Assembly (NCBI GenBank): GCA_945874585.1
Contig: CAMCHB010000023.1
Location: 1 to 13,167 of the forward strand
From: an uncultured Clostridium sp.
GTDB lineage: Bacteria; Bacillota; Clostridia; TANB77; CAG-508
DNA: 13,167 nucleotides
Reading direction: 5' to 3'
The notes beneath the pieces were generated by a model. The model worked only from the letters and a program-made list of their open reading frames with translations, searched no databases and was not told the origin of the DNA. Below, one piece after another: positions 6,254-13,167 of the stretch. Made by a program: the position numbers and the translations under genes. How positions within the stretch are numbered: position 1 is the first letter of the stretch; every line of letters starts with the position of its first letter.

Positions 6254-7483
6254 ATGAATAAAGTTTTAGGTATTGTTGCAGAATATAATCCTTTACACAA
6301 TGGTCATGTCTATCATATTCAAGAATCCAAACGATTAACCGATTCTGATTTAACGATATGCGTCATGAGTGGTAATTTTACACAACGTGGTGAAACAGCT
6401 ATCATTGATAAATGGTCACGCACCAAAATGGCTTTAAAAGCTGGTGCTGATTTAGTGATTGAACTACCTCTTTTGTACAGTATATCCAGTGCGGAGAATT
6501 TTGCTTATGGTAGTATGCATATTTTAGATAAACTTGGCATTGTGGACGTTGTTTCTTTTGGAAGTGAAGTGGGAGATGTTGAGATTTTAGACGCCTTTGC
6601 CGATATTTTATATCGTGAACCAAAAGAATATGTTTCTCTCCTAAATCATGAGTTAGCCAAAGGAGTTTCCTACCCTAAAGCACAAGAACGTGCTGTTTTA
6701 ATGTATTTAAATGATATTCGCAAATATGCCAATGTACTTTCAAATCCTAATAATATTCTTGGTATTGAATACTTAAAAGCTTTGAAGAGATTAAAAAGTC
6801 CTATCATGCCAATCACCATTAAACGAGAAGGTGATGCTTATGATAGCACCAAAATTCTTTCGGATTTTCCAAGTTCTAGAGCAATTCGAAAATCCATTCA
6901 GAAAACACAACTTTATCGTAATTGTATGCCTGATTTTGCTTTTGAAATCTTAAATGACCAAATGAAACATGGCAAAATTGTTCCTGATATCACACGCTTT
7001 GAAAAAGAAATAATGTATCGCTTGCGTACAATGTTAACAGAGGAAATTGCAAATCTTCCAGATGTTTCAGAAGGGTTGGAAAATAATATTAAATCAGCAT
7101 CTAATGCTTGCAACAATTTACTTGACTTAATTAGTTTTGTTAAGTCCAAACGTTACACCCGCACACGAATTCAAAGAATCTTACTATATGCTTTGCTTGG
7201 TATTACCAAACAAGATATGCAAAATTCCTATAAGGTTTCTCCTTATATCCGTGTACTTGGTGTCAATGAGAATGGTAAAAAAATCTTATCCATTTTATCT
7301 ACCAATCCAAAACTAAATATCATCACTTCTCCGAAACAATTTTTAGATCAACGTGGTGGTAATCGTATTTTGAAAAATTTATTACTAAAAGATATCCAGG
7401 CAACCAATATTTATACCCTTGGCTATGAATATGATTCAACCAGCAATCTAGATTTTACTACCCCGCTGGTAGTAGAAGAGTAA
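6254..7483 (+). CDS. tmcAL: tRNA(Met) cytidine acetate ligase TmcAL
   Basis: TmcAL uses acetate and ATP to make N4-acetylcytidine at the wobble position of elongator tRNA-Met, keeping AUG decoding accurate. The 409-residue protein starts with the nucleotidyltransferase-type motif GIVAEYNPLHNGHVYHI, with His15 and His18 forming the HxGH-like ATP site. It continues with the highly conserved MSGNFTQRGE and DKWSRTKMALKAGADLVIEL, then FGSE near residue 103. Further typical segments are SNPNNILGIEYLKAL (163-177), SSRAIRKS (207-214), and KRYTRTRIQRILLYALLGI near the C-terminal third. Length is usual for the family. GGGGAG precedes ATG 6254. It is the only plus-strand gene in the window, divergent from rnhA, and ends at a bidirectional terminator. 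Confidence 0.96.
   Translation: MNKVLGIVAEYNPLHNGHVYHIQESKRLTDSDLTICVMSGNFTQRGETAIIDKWSRTKMALKAGADLVIELPLLYSISSAENFAYGSMHILDKLGIVDVVSFGSEVGDVEILDAFADILYREPKEYVSLLNHELAKGVSYPKAQERAVLMYLNDIRKYANVLSNPNNILGIEYLKALKRLKSPIMPITIKREGDAYDSTKILSDFPSSRAIRKSIQKTQLYRNCMPDFAFEILNDQMKHGKIVPDITRFEKEIMYRLRTMLTEEIANLPDVSEGLENNIKSASNACNNLLDLISFVKSKRYTRTRIQRILLYALLGITKQDMQNSYKVSPYIRVLGVNENGKKILSILSTNPKLNIITSPKQFLDQRGGNRILKNLLLKDIQATNIYTLGYEYDSTSNLDFTTPLVVEE
7455..7475 (+). repeat. Short inverted repeat at the end of tmcAL
   Basis: TTACTACC (7455-7462) and GGTAGTAG (7468-7475) form a stem of 7 pairs plus a wobble around a 5-nt loop (CCGCT), just inside the 3' end of tmcAL. Its arms can also pair with the arms of the terminator that follows. 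It encodes TTPLVVE, so it must serve as coding sequence too. Confidence 0.6.
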
Positions 7484-7524
7484 AAAAAGCTACTATGCAA
7501 TATTTATTACGTAGTAGCTTTTTT
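7484..7524. terminator. Bidirectional terminator between tmcAL and the small membrane protein gene
   Basis: Stem GCTACTA(TG) at 7489-7497 pairs with (CG)TAGTAGC at 7510-7518 around a 12-nt loop. It is preceded by five As and followed by six Ts, so a U-tract is available on both strands. It starts directly after the tmcAL stop (7481-7483) and lies 3 nt from the end of the minus-strand gene at 7527. Confidence 0.92.
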
Positions 7525-7526
7525 CT

Positions 7527-7790
7527 TTATTTCGTTTTTCTCTTTTCTTCCTCAGAATATTGATCATATTTCCTTGCAAAATTTTCAATAAAGCCTCCCA
7601 TTAAAACTAAGCTAATCACAAAAATCATTGCAATAAATGCTTTCAGTGAAAGACACAATACCAATAATACAAACACAAAGAACAATGAAAAAATAAGTGT
7701 CAAAATACTCGCAAAGTTAAACCTTTGCATAACTGCCATAAATTTTCTAAAATTACCCATAGTATTTTTCTCCATCTGCTGTCCTAACAT
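7527..7790 (-). CDS. Small two-helix membrane protein, unrecognised
   Basis: This 87-residue protein belongs to no family I can name. A polar N-terminus (MLGQQMEKNTMGNFRKFM) is followed by a long hydrophobic region that fits two membrane helices, about residues 25-48 and 50-70, with a short turn LSLKAF between. The cytosolic C-terminus is strongly charged (NFARKYDQYSEEEKRKTK). The ATG at 7790 is preferred, with AAAGGGG 8 nt upstream; the GTG at 7799 overlaps that spacing. It has its own extended -10 promoter overlapping the end of the upstream gene and shares a terminator with tmcAL. This arrangement supports a real, separately expressed gene. Confidence 0.72.
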   Translation of the reverse strand: MLGQQMEKNTMGNFRKFMAVMQRFNFASILTLIFSLFFVFVLLVLCLSLKAFIAMIFVISLVLMGGFIENFARKYDQYSEEEKRKTK

Positions 7791-7827
7791 AATGTTCACC
7801 CCTTTAATAGAGAATCAAGACGGGTAT

Positions 7828-7856
7828 ATTATATCACCTTTTTTTCAATTATGCAA
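7828..7856 (-). promoter_or_regulatory. Extended -10 promoter of the small membrane protein gene
   Basis: Minus-strand TTGCAT (7856-7851), a 17-nt spacer and a perfect TATAAT (7833-7828) with the extended TGA before it. The -10 overlaps the TAA stop of the upstream membrane protein gene (7829-7831). The start would be about 30 nt before the ATG at 7790. Confidence 0.72.
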
Positions 7857-9727
7857 TTTTCGTTTGTTTTTTGTTTATCTTCCCTGCAGCTTTCGCCTAT
7901 TATTCCGATAAATAAAGGAATGGTTAAAAACATTGGATAAATATATCTTAAATCTACTACAGGTGCCGCAATATCTGTTAGCCATAGGCCTGCAATCGGT
8001 ATTAGCATAACCATCTCTTTGTATTTTTTTCGATAAATACAGTACGCAAAACACAATACCAATAACCAGAAATACCATCCAATATTACTTAATAAGTCTG
8101 ATATTAACGGAATTTTGGTTAGTTTATCATTCAAGACATCAAGGTAAGAAAAGTTCACAAGATGTTTGTTTTCAATTGGATAGGTCTTTACAAAGTTTTC
8201 AAATGTTCCTTTGTCATTTTTTCCAACGGTTGTATAAATTGTTTGTGTTTCATTTCCAAATGTACGTACAATACCCCAAGCATTAAAATTAGGGCTATAA
8301 TTGTTGCCATTGGTAAACACAAAGGCTGATATGGTTTGAAGCGGAAATTTGAAAGCAAATTTAAAGTACTGCTTAACAAATGTCACTTTATCTTCTTCAA
8401 AAGCTTCTGCAGAAAAATTCCATTTTGCTGTATCTGTAAACCATGGTGTATAACTCTCCCCTAGTTCAGTTACACCTACATTAAAGTATTTTTCAATGAC
8501 TTGTCGATCTTGGTCAGAAATTCGATCATTGGCATATTTTGCTACACGTGCATACTGTTGAATTGGTACAGCCAATGCTTCAGCTGGGCTAGAATAATCA
8601 ATATGAAAAGCCTTGAGTACAACACCTTGAATCAAAAATACAATTACAAGGACAGTACCAAAAGTGGCTAGTATTTTCTTCCAGATTTTTCTGTCTGCCC
8701 AGATAATAAATGGTACCGTTAATAGCAAAGCATAAAGTCCATTGTTTCGAATAAATACCATCAGTAAAGTAATAGCAACAAAGCCAATTGGTTTCCATTT
8801 CTTCTCAAAAAATCCTCTTGGATCATGGATCATGTCAATGATGCCCAATATAACAAGAATAAAACTCAAGTGAAATAACATGCCTTTTTCAGCTCTTACT
8901 GTAAACCATCCATTCATTGGATTTAAAATAAGAAATAAAAAAGTTACAATTCTCCATTTTACACTTACTCTTCTTTTGGCCATGTAATACAAAACAGTAG
9001 AAAATACTAAACTGCTACATATCATTTGGAAAATAGTATAAACCGCTACTCCAGCAGTTGGTGTTCCAAAGATTGCCTTTCCTAAATTCCATAATCCACC
9101 GAAAATAAAAGTATAGACAATGGGTTGAAAATTGGTATATGGCTTGATACCAGTAACTTGATAAAAGCTCCACATATTATCGATATTGATATTACCAGGA
9201 TAATAATATAAGAAAAATGGAACATAAGATAGTAGAAAAAGGAAAAAAACAAGCCAGAATGATTTCGCATTATTGGTGAAAAGTTTTGGTTCCTTTTGAC
9301 TCGCAAATTTTCGAATAAGAGCTGGTACTTTATCAAACAGCCAAAAAACGACATTGGTAAACAACACCGTATAGGTTAGAATTTTTATCATGGAAAATAA
9401 CAAAAACTTTTTACCGACTGGTATGGCTGTGCGGATATAGTAGTTTTGAATATCACCCAAATAATAAGTAATAGCAAATAAAACACCTACTATTCCCGCT
9501 GTTATCCATAACCTCTTATTTTTGTGTTTTCTATTATAATAAATCAGAGCACTAACACCTATGGCAAGGATCAAACACATAGGATTATTGGGGCCTGTGT
9601 TAAATCCTACAAAATTTGTATTTTGAATAAAAATTAAATTGTATCCCCATATAAAAAGAACACCTAGGATTATGCTGATTAAAATCGAATATTTTTCCAT
9701 AAGATTTTTTATTTTCTCTCTCTTCAT
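7829..9727 (-). CDS. Polytopic membrane protein, GT-C glycosyltransferase-like (DUF6020-like)
   Basis: The 632-residue protein has about eleven to thirteen hydrophobic helices. The first four lie in residues 14-130. The best signature follows the helix at 157-175: YYYPGNINIDNMWSFYQ (174-190), then NFQPIVYTFIFGGLWN. This resembles DUF6020-type proteins and the first outer loop of GT-C glycosyltransferases, where an Asp (here probably Asp183) is catalytic. A second cluster, LNPMNGWFTVRAEKGMLFHLSFI, lies near residues 268-290. A large, probably extracellular domain spans about 375-525, before the final helices with PVVDLRYIYPMFL. GT-C enzymes transfer sugars from lipid-linked donors, and a role in wall or surface glycan modification would fit the context, but donor and acceptor are unknown. 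AAAGGA precedes ATG 9727. The gene starts 41 nt after prs with no terminator between. Confidence 0.78.
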   Translation of the reverse strand: MKREKIKNLMEKYSILISIILGVLFIWGYNLIFIQNTNFVGFNTGPNNPMCLILAIGVSALIYYNRKHKNKRLWITAGIVGVLFAITYYLGDIQNYYIRTAIPVGKKFLLFSMIKILTYTVLFTNVVFWLFDKVPALIRKFASQKEPKLFTNNAKSFWLVFFLFLLSYVPFFLYYYPGNINIDNMWSFYQVTGIKPYTNFQPIVYTFIFGGLWNLGKAIFGTPTAGVAVYTIFQMICSSLVFSTVLYYMAKRRVSVKWRIVTFLFLILNPMNGWFTVRAEKGMLFHLSFILVILGIIDMIHDPRGFFEKKWKPIGFVAITLLMVFIRNNGLYALLLTVPFIIWADRKIWKKILATFGTVLVIVFLIQGVVLKAFHIDYSSPAEALAVPIQQYARVAKYANDRISDQDRQVIEKYFNVGVTELGESYTPWFTDTAKWNFSAEAFEEDKVTFVKQYFKFAFKFPLQTISAFVFTNGNNYSPNFNAWGIVRTFGNETQTIYTTVGKNDKGTFENFVKTYPIENKHLVNFSYLDVLNDKLTKIPLISDLLSNIGWYFWLLVLCFAYCIYRKKYKEMVMLIPIAGLWLTDIAAPVVDLRYIYPMFLTIPLFIGIIGESCREDKQKTNENCIIEKKVI

Positions 9728-9768
9728 CTTTTTTCCTTTCTTTTTGGATTACTTCATGCATTTTTTAC

Positions 9769-10725
9769 TTATTCAATCACTTGGTTAAATAACTCGCCAA
9801 GAGGTTGTTTTTCGTGAATTCGTTTAATCGTTTCTGCAAATAAAGGTGCTATGGAAACTACCTTTATTTTGTCAATTTGTTTTTCCTTTGGTAAAGGAAT
9901 GGTGTTGGTAATCACCAATTCTTGAATTGGTGATTGGGCAATTCTTTCGATAGCAGGGCCTGATAAAATACCATGGGTACAAGCTGCATAAATAGCACCT
10001 GCTCCAAATTCTTTTAATACTCTCACCGTTTCCATCATAGATCCTGCTGTGTCTATCTCATCATCAAAAATAATAGCATTTTTTCCTTTTACATCACCGA
10101 TAATCGTCGTGCCAATGGCCTTGTCTTTGTTTCCATCTCTTCTTTTATCCAACATAGCAATTGGACAATTGAAAAATTCAGAATATTTGTAAGCTTTTTT
10201 GGAACTGCCTGCATCGGTTGCCACAATAACTTTGTTATCTAAATTCTTATTTTCAAAATATCTTTCCAATAATCGCTCTGCTGTAAGTCTATCACAATTG
10301 ATATGATTAAAATAGGCTTGGATTGCTGGGTTGTGAAGATCGCAGGTAACCACATGGGTAGCACCAGCCGCCTCTATAATTTCCGCCATCAATTTAGCGG
10401 TAATGGGTACACGTGGTTGATCTTTTTTATCAGATCGAGAATAAATAAAATAAGGTAAGACAACATTGATATTTTTGGCAGATGCTCTTTTGGCAGCATC
10501 AATGGTAATCAACAATTCCATAATTCTTTCATTCACAGGTGGTGTATTGGTTTGAACCAAATAAACATCCTGTTCTCTTACCGTTTCTAACAATTGTACA
10601 AAATTATTATCATTTTTGAATTTCATACGATTGATTTGCCCCATTGGTAAATTTAAATGATCACATATCTCCTTTGTAAATGATTCGGCTTCCTCACTGC
10701 ACGCAAATATTTTGATATTTTCCAT
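9769..10725 (-). CDS. prs: Ribose-phosphate pyrophosphokinase (PRPP synthetase), divergent form
   Basis: The enzyme makes PRPP from ribose 5-phosphate and ATP for nucleotide, histidine and NAD synthesis. The 318-residue protein has the family layout: two Rossmann-like halves, PVNERIMELL (63-72), DAAKRASAKNINVVLPYF (76-93), the catalytic-site His131 in CDLHNPAIQAYF, DKRRDG (193-198) and the PRPP loop DDEIDTAGS (221-229). It is unusual in the N-terminal ATP loop. The common FSDGE-type segment is replaced by FKNDNNFVQ (36-44), and the ATP-site PYYGYARQDRK is PYFIYSRSDKK. This suggests a separate Prs subclass, perhaps not the only copy in the genome. ATG 10725 is preferred because GGAG lies 6 nt upstream; ATG 10737 (four residues more) remains possible. 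It follows the unknown anchored-protein gene by 23 nt. Confidence 0.92.
   Translation of the reverse strand: MENIKIFACSEEAESFTKEICDHLNLPMGQINRMKFKNDNNFVQLLETVREQDVYLVQTNTPPVNERIMELLITIDAAKRASAKNINVVLPYFIYSRSDKKDQPRVPITAKLMAEIIEAAGATHVVTCDLHNPAIQAYFNHINCDRLTAERLLERYFENKNLDNKVIVATDAGSSKKAYKYSEFFNCPIAMLDKRRDGNKDKAIGTTIIGDVKGKNAIIFDDEIDTAGSMMETVRVLKEFGAGAIYAACTHGILSGPAIERIAQSPIQELVITNTIPLPKEKQIDKIKVVSIAPLFAETIKRIHEKQPLGELFNQVIE
9910..9935. repeat. Perfect 12-bp inverted repeat inside prs
   Basis: Arms AATCACCAATTC (9910-9921) and GAATTGGTGATT (9924-9935) are exact inverted copies separated by TT. The next outer pair (T9909/G9936) is a wobble on the plus strand only. It lies in the prs codons for SPIQELVIT. 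It may be chance, an operator-like site or an RNA hairpin; nothing else in the sequence decides this. Confidence 0.9.
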
Positions 10726-10748
10726 AAATTTCTCCATTCCTTTCTTTC

Positions 10749-11486
10749 CTATAGATTGGTATATTGCACAATCGTTTCTAGAATTTCTTTTGGTGTTACT
10801 TTTCCCTTTTGATTGCTCGTAATCTCTAAAGTAACCATTCTATCATTTTGATAAGGTTCTACAATTTGTTCGGGATCCATTTCTTCAAAAGGATATTCCA
10901 TAATTTCACCTGTTAAATAATCTCTTTGATACGCCATTCCTGTCATGTTGAGAATATACAAATGATGATTTTGCATCATTTGTTCTAAGCCATTGGCAAG
11001 GTTTGTCATGGATGCTCCATTTTTTTGCAAATATCCATTGGAATCAATGGTAAAGTTCTCAATTTGATTCTCTTTTAGCAATTGCAAAAAATCATTTCTT
11101 GCTTGTTTGGCTATCCATACACCATCCTCTGTTGGTGCCTGTTGTAAAAGCTCTTCTAGCTCATCTTCCTCTGGTTTTGCATTTTTTAGAATACCAGCTA
11201 AGTCTACCTCAAATTGTACCTGCGGTTTTACCTGTAAGAAAGTTCGACCACTTGATTCTTTCTCTACCTGATAAATATCATTTTGGGCTGTTGCATGAAT
11301 CTCATTTTTGAGATCATTTATCTTCTCTGGTGTGCTTAAATTCTCGCTTTGTTCAACTTGATTCAATGTCTGTTTCTCTTTTTTTCGGTTTTCATCGCTC
11401 TGTTGTTTATGAAAACAAAAAACAAAGATGATAAAGATAAGAAACAGAGCGACTAACCACCATAGCAGTACTTTAGATTTTTTCAT
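10749..11486 (-). CDS. Membrane-anchored protein of unknown function
   Basis: I do not recognise this 245-residue protein. It has a short basic N-terminus (MKKSK) and one long hydrophobic helix (about residues 6-26), with no clear signal peptidase or lipobox site (the only nearby cysteine, in VFCFHKQQ, lacks a lipobox). The rest is probably outside the cell: a polar, Glu/Gln-rich linker (27-75), then a region with VKPQVQFEVDLAGIL (about 87-101) and EDELEELLQQAP, and a C-terminal domain ending PKEILETIVQYTNL. AAAGGAG lies 10 nt before ATG 11486; an in-frame TTG at 11489 (7 nt spacing) is the alternative. It lies 23 nt after the wall hydrolase gene and 23 nt before prs, so it is probably co-transcribed with both. 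Confidence 0.78.
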   Translation of the reverse strand: MKKSKVLLWWLVALFLIFIIFVFCFHKQQSDENRKKEKQTLNQVEQSENLSTPEKINDLKNEIHATAQNDIYQVEKESSGRTFLQVKPQVQFEVDLAGILKNAKPEEDELEELLQQAPTEDGVWIAKQARNDFLQLLKENQIENFTIDSNGYLQKNGASMTNLANGLEQMMQNHHLYILNMTGMAYQRDYLTGEIMEYPFEEMDPEQIVEPYQNDRMVTLEITSNQKGKVTPKEILETIVQYTNL

Positions 11487-11509
11487 CAATGGCTAACTCC
11501 TTTGATTTT

Positions 11510-13167
11510 CTAGTTTGCTTTTTGTAAATAATCGGTTGCTACAATACCTTGTACACCATTATCGAAACGAACTTCATCCCAGCTAAAGCCCAAATACTCT
11601 AGAACATTTGTTGCAATTCTAGTTCCTTTTGTACCATCTGGTAATTTAACGATAACATTATCTGGATTTTCTTTATTTCTAACTTTTACTCCAATACCAG
11701 AAGATGTTTTTACTACAACACGGTCTGCCGTTGGATCTACATCTGTTCCTCCACTTGGTCTTGCAGCAACCTCTGCTGGCATATTTTCATAAACTGGTAT
11801 AACAAATTGAATTGTATTATCTAAAGTACCTGTATTGATATAGGCACTACGGAATGTGTGTGCTTCACTATAAGCAGCTGATACATTTTGCATATATTGA
11901 TGGCCATAAAATCCATGATTGCTAGCCGGATTAACATCAAACTTATTCAAATACAAGATGTGTTGTTGCTTGTTAATATACTTATTTTTCAAAAGGTTGA
12001 TACCACCTTCTAATCCTTTTTGCATTGTATCCCATCCGCATTCTTTTGCTTTTGCAAGTGCTGTTTCATAATCTTTTCCCACAACAGCTCCTATATTAAA
12101 TGGATTAAAATATTGCTTACCATCTCCACCATCCATATAGATGGTTCCATTACCGTTTCTGCTCTGCTCTTGGAACAATCTTGCAATCACAAAATATGGA
12201 TTTATATTAACATTCTCACATGCATTTTTAACATCTGTTGCAAAATCTTGTAAGAAGCTATCATTTACTTGTTTCTGAATACCATCTATTGTGGCACCAC
12301 TAGCAGCATAATTTCCTAAATCTGCAAATTGAAAAATATCTTCTTCATTTAAGAAATTTCGTGGATCCATAAAATAGGCTATACCAGCATAAGAAGCTGA
12401 TGCCCAGTTTCCACTCACATAAGCATTTGGTGCAATCCAATCGCCATAATAGGTTGGTGTCCAAACAAAATTTCCCTTTTTGTCTTCATAATCATATTCA
12501 CTTTGTACTGCTGTATGGAAATCTAAAGTTGTATATAGAATTTGAAATCTCCAGTTTGGATGTTTTAATTTTAAAGCATTGATTCTTTCTTTAATACCTG
12601 GGTATTTTTTCTCATCAATAGCAACTCCAATTTCCTTCATTTCAAATAATTGTGCATCATTTCCATTGCCATAATGGGTTTGCACTTTATTACCATTGGT
12701 AAATTGACAATCTGCCACATCTATGTATAAACCAGTTGCCTTTGAAATAATATGATAGGCCCCTTGGCTTGGTTGCATAATCCATTTTTGTAGATCGCTA
12801 TTACTGTTATAAGTTTGTTGAGTAAGTGATTCGTGTATATTACCTGCTTGTACAACTTTGTCACTATAAAGTGATCGAATATAATAATAACCATCTTCAT
12901 AGTAAACATGGAATTCTTCCTGTGTTGCATTGATATATTCCCATAATTGAATAGGAGCTCCATCTGCTTTAGATCCATCTTTTATATCAAAACCTACATT
13001 GTTGTATTTAGCAGCTATTCGATACAAACCATCTGGAAGATAACGAATCGATCTATCTGATAATTTTTCAAATTTAAATTTTTGTGCATCGGCTCCATTA
13101 TCCCAGAACAATTGGACATTAGTTCCATTGACTAGTTTTCCATAATAAATATCCAAATATAATCCAT
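11510..13167 (-). CDS. Secreted cell-wall hydrolase: ricin-type lectin, glucosaminidase-like and SH3b domains (N-terminus missing)
   Basis: The frame is open to the right edge, so the 551 visible residues are only the C-terminal part; the TTG at 13156 is not the start. Numbering from the residue at 13156: the visible part opens with the end of one beta-trefoil repeat (NGTNVQLFWDNGADAQKFKF, 10-29). A ricin-type trefoil follows at about 40-175 with repeats GAPIQLW, DLQKWIM and GNKVQTHYGNGNDAQLFEM. A glucosaminidase-like (GH73/LytD-type) domain at about 185-435 starts KYPGIKERINALKLKHPNW and contains YFMDPRNFLNEEDIFQF and ARLFQEQS, with Glu330 the likely catalytic acid. A linker at 460-477 and an SH3b-like domain (478-546) finish the protein. 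Such enzymes cut peptidoglycan glycan strands outside the cell; lectin and SH3b domains bind wall sugars. The missing N-terminus should carry the signal peptide. The unknown membrane-anchored gene follows 23 nt after the stop. Confidence 0.88.
   Translation of the reverse strand, partial: GLYLDIYYGKLVNGTNVQLFWDNGADAQKFKFEKLSDRSIRYLPDGLYRIAAKYNNVGFDIKDGSKADGAPIQLWEYINATQEEFHVYYEDGYYYIRSLYSDKVVQAGNIHESLTQQTYNSNSDLQKWIMQPSQGAYHIISKATGLYIDVADCQFTNGNKVQTHYGNGNDAQLFEMKEIGVAIDEKKYPGIKERINALKLKHPNWRFQILYTTLDFHTAVQSEYDYEDKKGNFVWTPTYYGDWIAPNAYVSGNWASASYAGIAYFMDPRNFLNEEDIFQFADLGNYAASGATIDGIQKQVNDSFLQDFATDVKNACENVNINPYFVIARLFQEQSRNGNGTIYMDGGDGKQYFNPFNIGAVVGKDYETALAKAKECGWDTMQKGLEGGINLLKNKYINKQQHILYLNKFDVNPASNHGFYGHQYMQNVSAAYSEAHTFRSAYINTGTLDNTIQFVIPVYENMPAEVAARPSGGTDVDPTADRVVVKTSSGIGVKVRNKENPDNVIVKLPDGTKGTRIATNVLEYLGFSWDEVRFDNGVQGIVATDYLQKAN

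Noticed and set aside
7484..7524. CRISPR-like or transposon-like repeat
   Set aside because: The repeated GTAGTAG units and A/T tracts are fully explained by a bidirectional terminator, and no arrayed repeats, spacers or transposase exist in the window.
13154..13156. TTG at 13156 as the start of the wall hydrolase
   Set aside because: The frame stays open to the window edge and the residues before it (GLY) continue a ricin-type repeat, so the gene is cut by the edge.

Overview
The window is a stretch of an AT-rich, endospore-forming, low-GC Gram-positive (Firmicutes, Clostridia-like) genome. The grounds are an almost complete spoIIIA sporulation operon, the start of a PolC-type DNA polymerase, strong GGAGG-type ribosome binding sites and AT-rich codon use. 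The species cannot be read from the sequence. The first 47 bases are not biological: they are an Illumina Nextera adapter carrying an 8-base i7 index. Both window ends cut through genes, so this looks like a whole contig from a short-read assembly.

Layout on the minus strand, read right to left in transcription order. (1) 13167-7527: a truncated secreted cell-wall hydrolase (ricin-type lectin repeats, glucosaminidase-like domain, SH3b domain), a membrane-anchored protein of unknown function, a PRPP synthetase with an unusual N-terminal ATP-site segment, a 632-residue polytopic membrane protein resembling GT-C glycosyltransferases (DUF6020-like), and a small two-helix membrane protein with its own promoter. 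(2) 6148-5708: rnhA (RNase HI). (3) 5587-4788: a translationally coupled pair of unrecognised cytosolic proteins, the first of which looks like a degenerate HD-GYP domain without its metal ligands; the pair has a good sigma-A promoter and a strong terminator. (4) 4627-443: spoIIIAB-AC-AD-AE-AF-AG-AH behind a sigma-E-like promoter, with a terminator after spoIIIAH. (5) 309-48: the first 87 codons of a probable polC. The only plus-strand gene is tmcAL (6254-7483), divergent from rnhA and convergent with the small membrane protein gene across a shared terminator.

The SpoIIIA proteins build the channel between mother cell and forespore. Two things about the operon stand out. The ATPase gene spoIIIAA is absent from its usual place before spoIIIAB, where a terminator and a sigma-E-like promoter are found instead. 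spoIIIAG also carries a one-base frameshift. Most of the rest is ordinary housekeeping. The best candidates for undescribed biology are the degenerate HD-GYP/87-residue pair and the lectin-hydrolase/unknown/prs run. A perfect 12-bp inverted repeat inside prs is a further curiosity.
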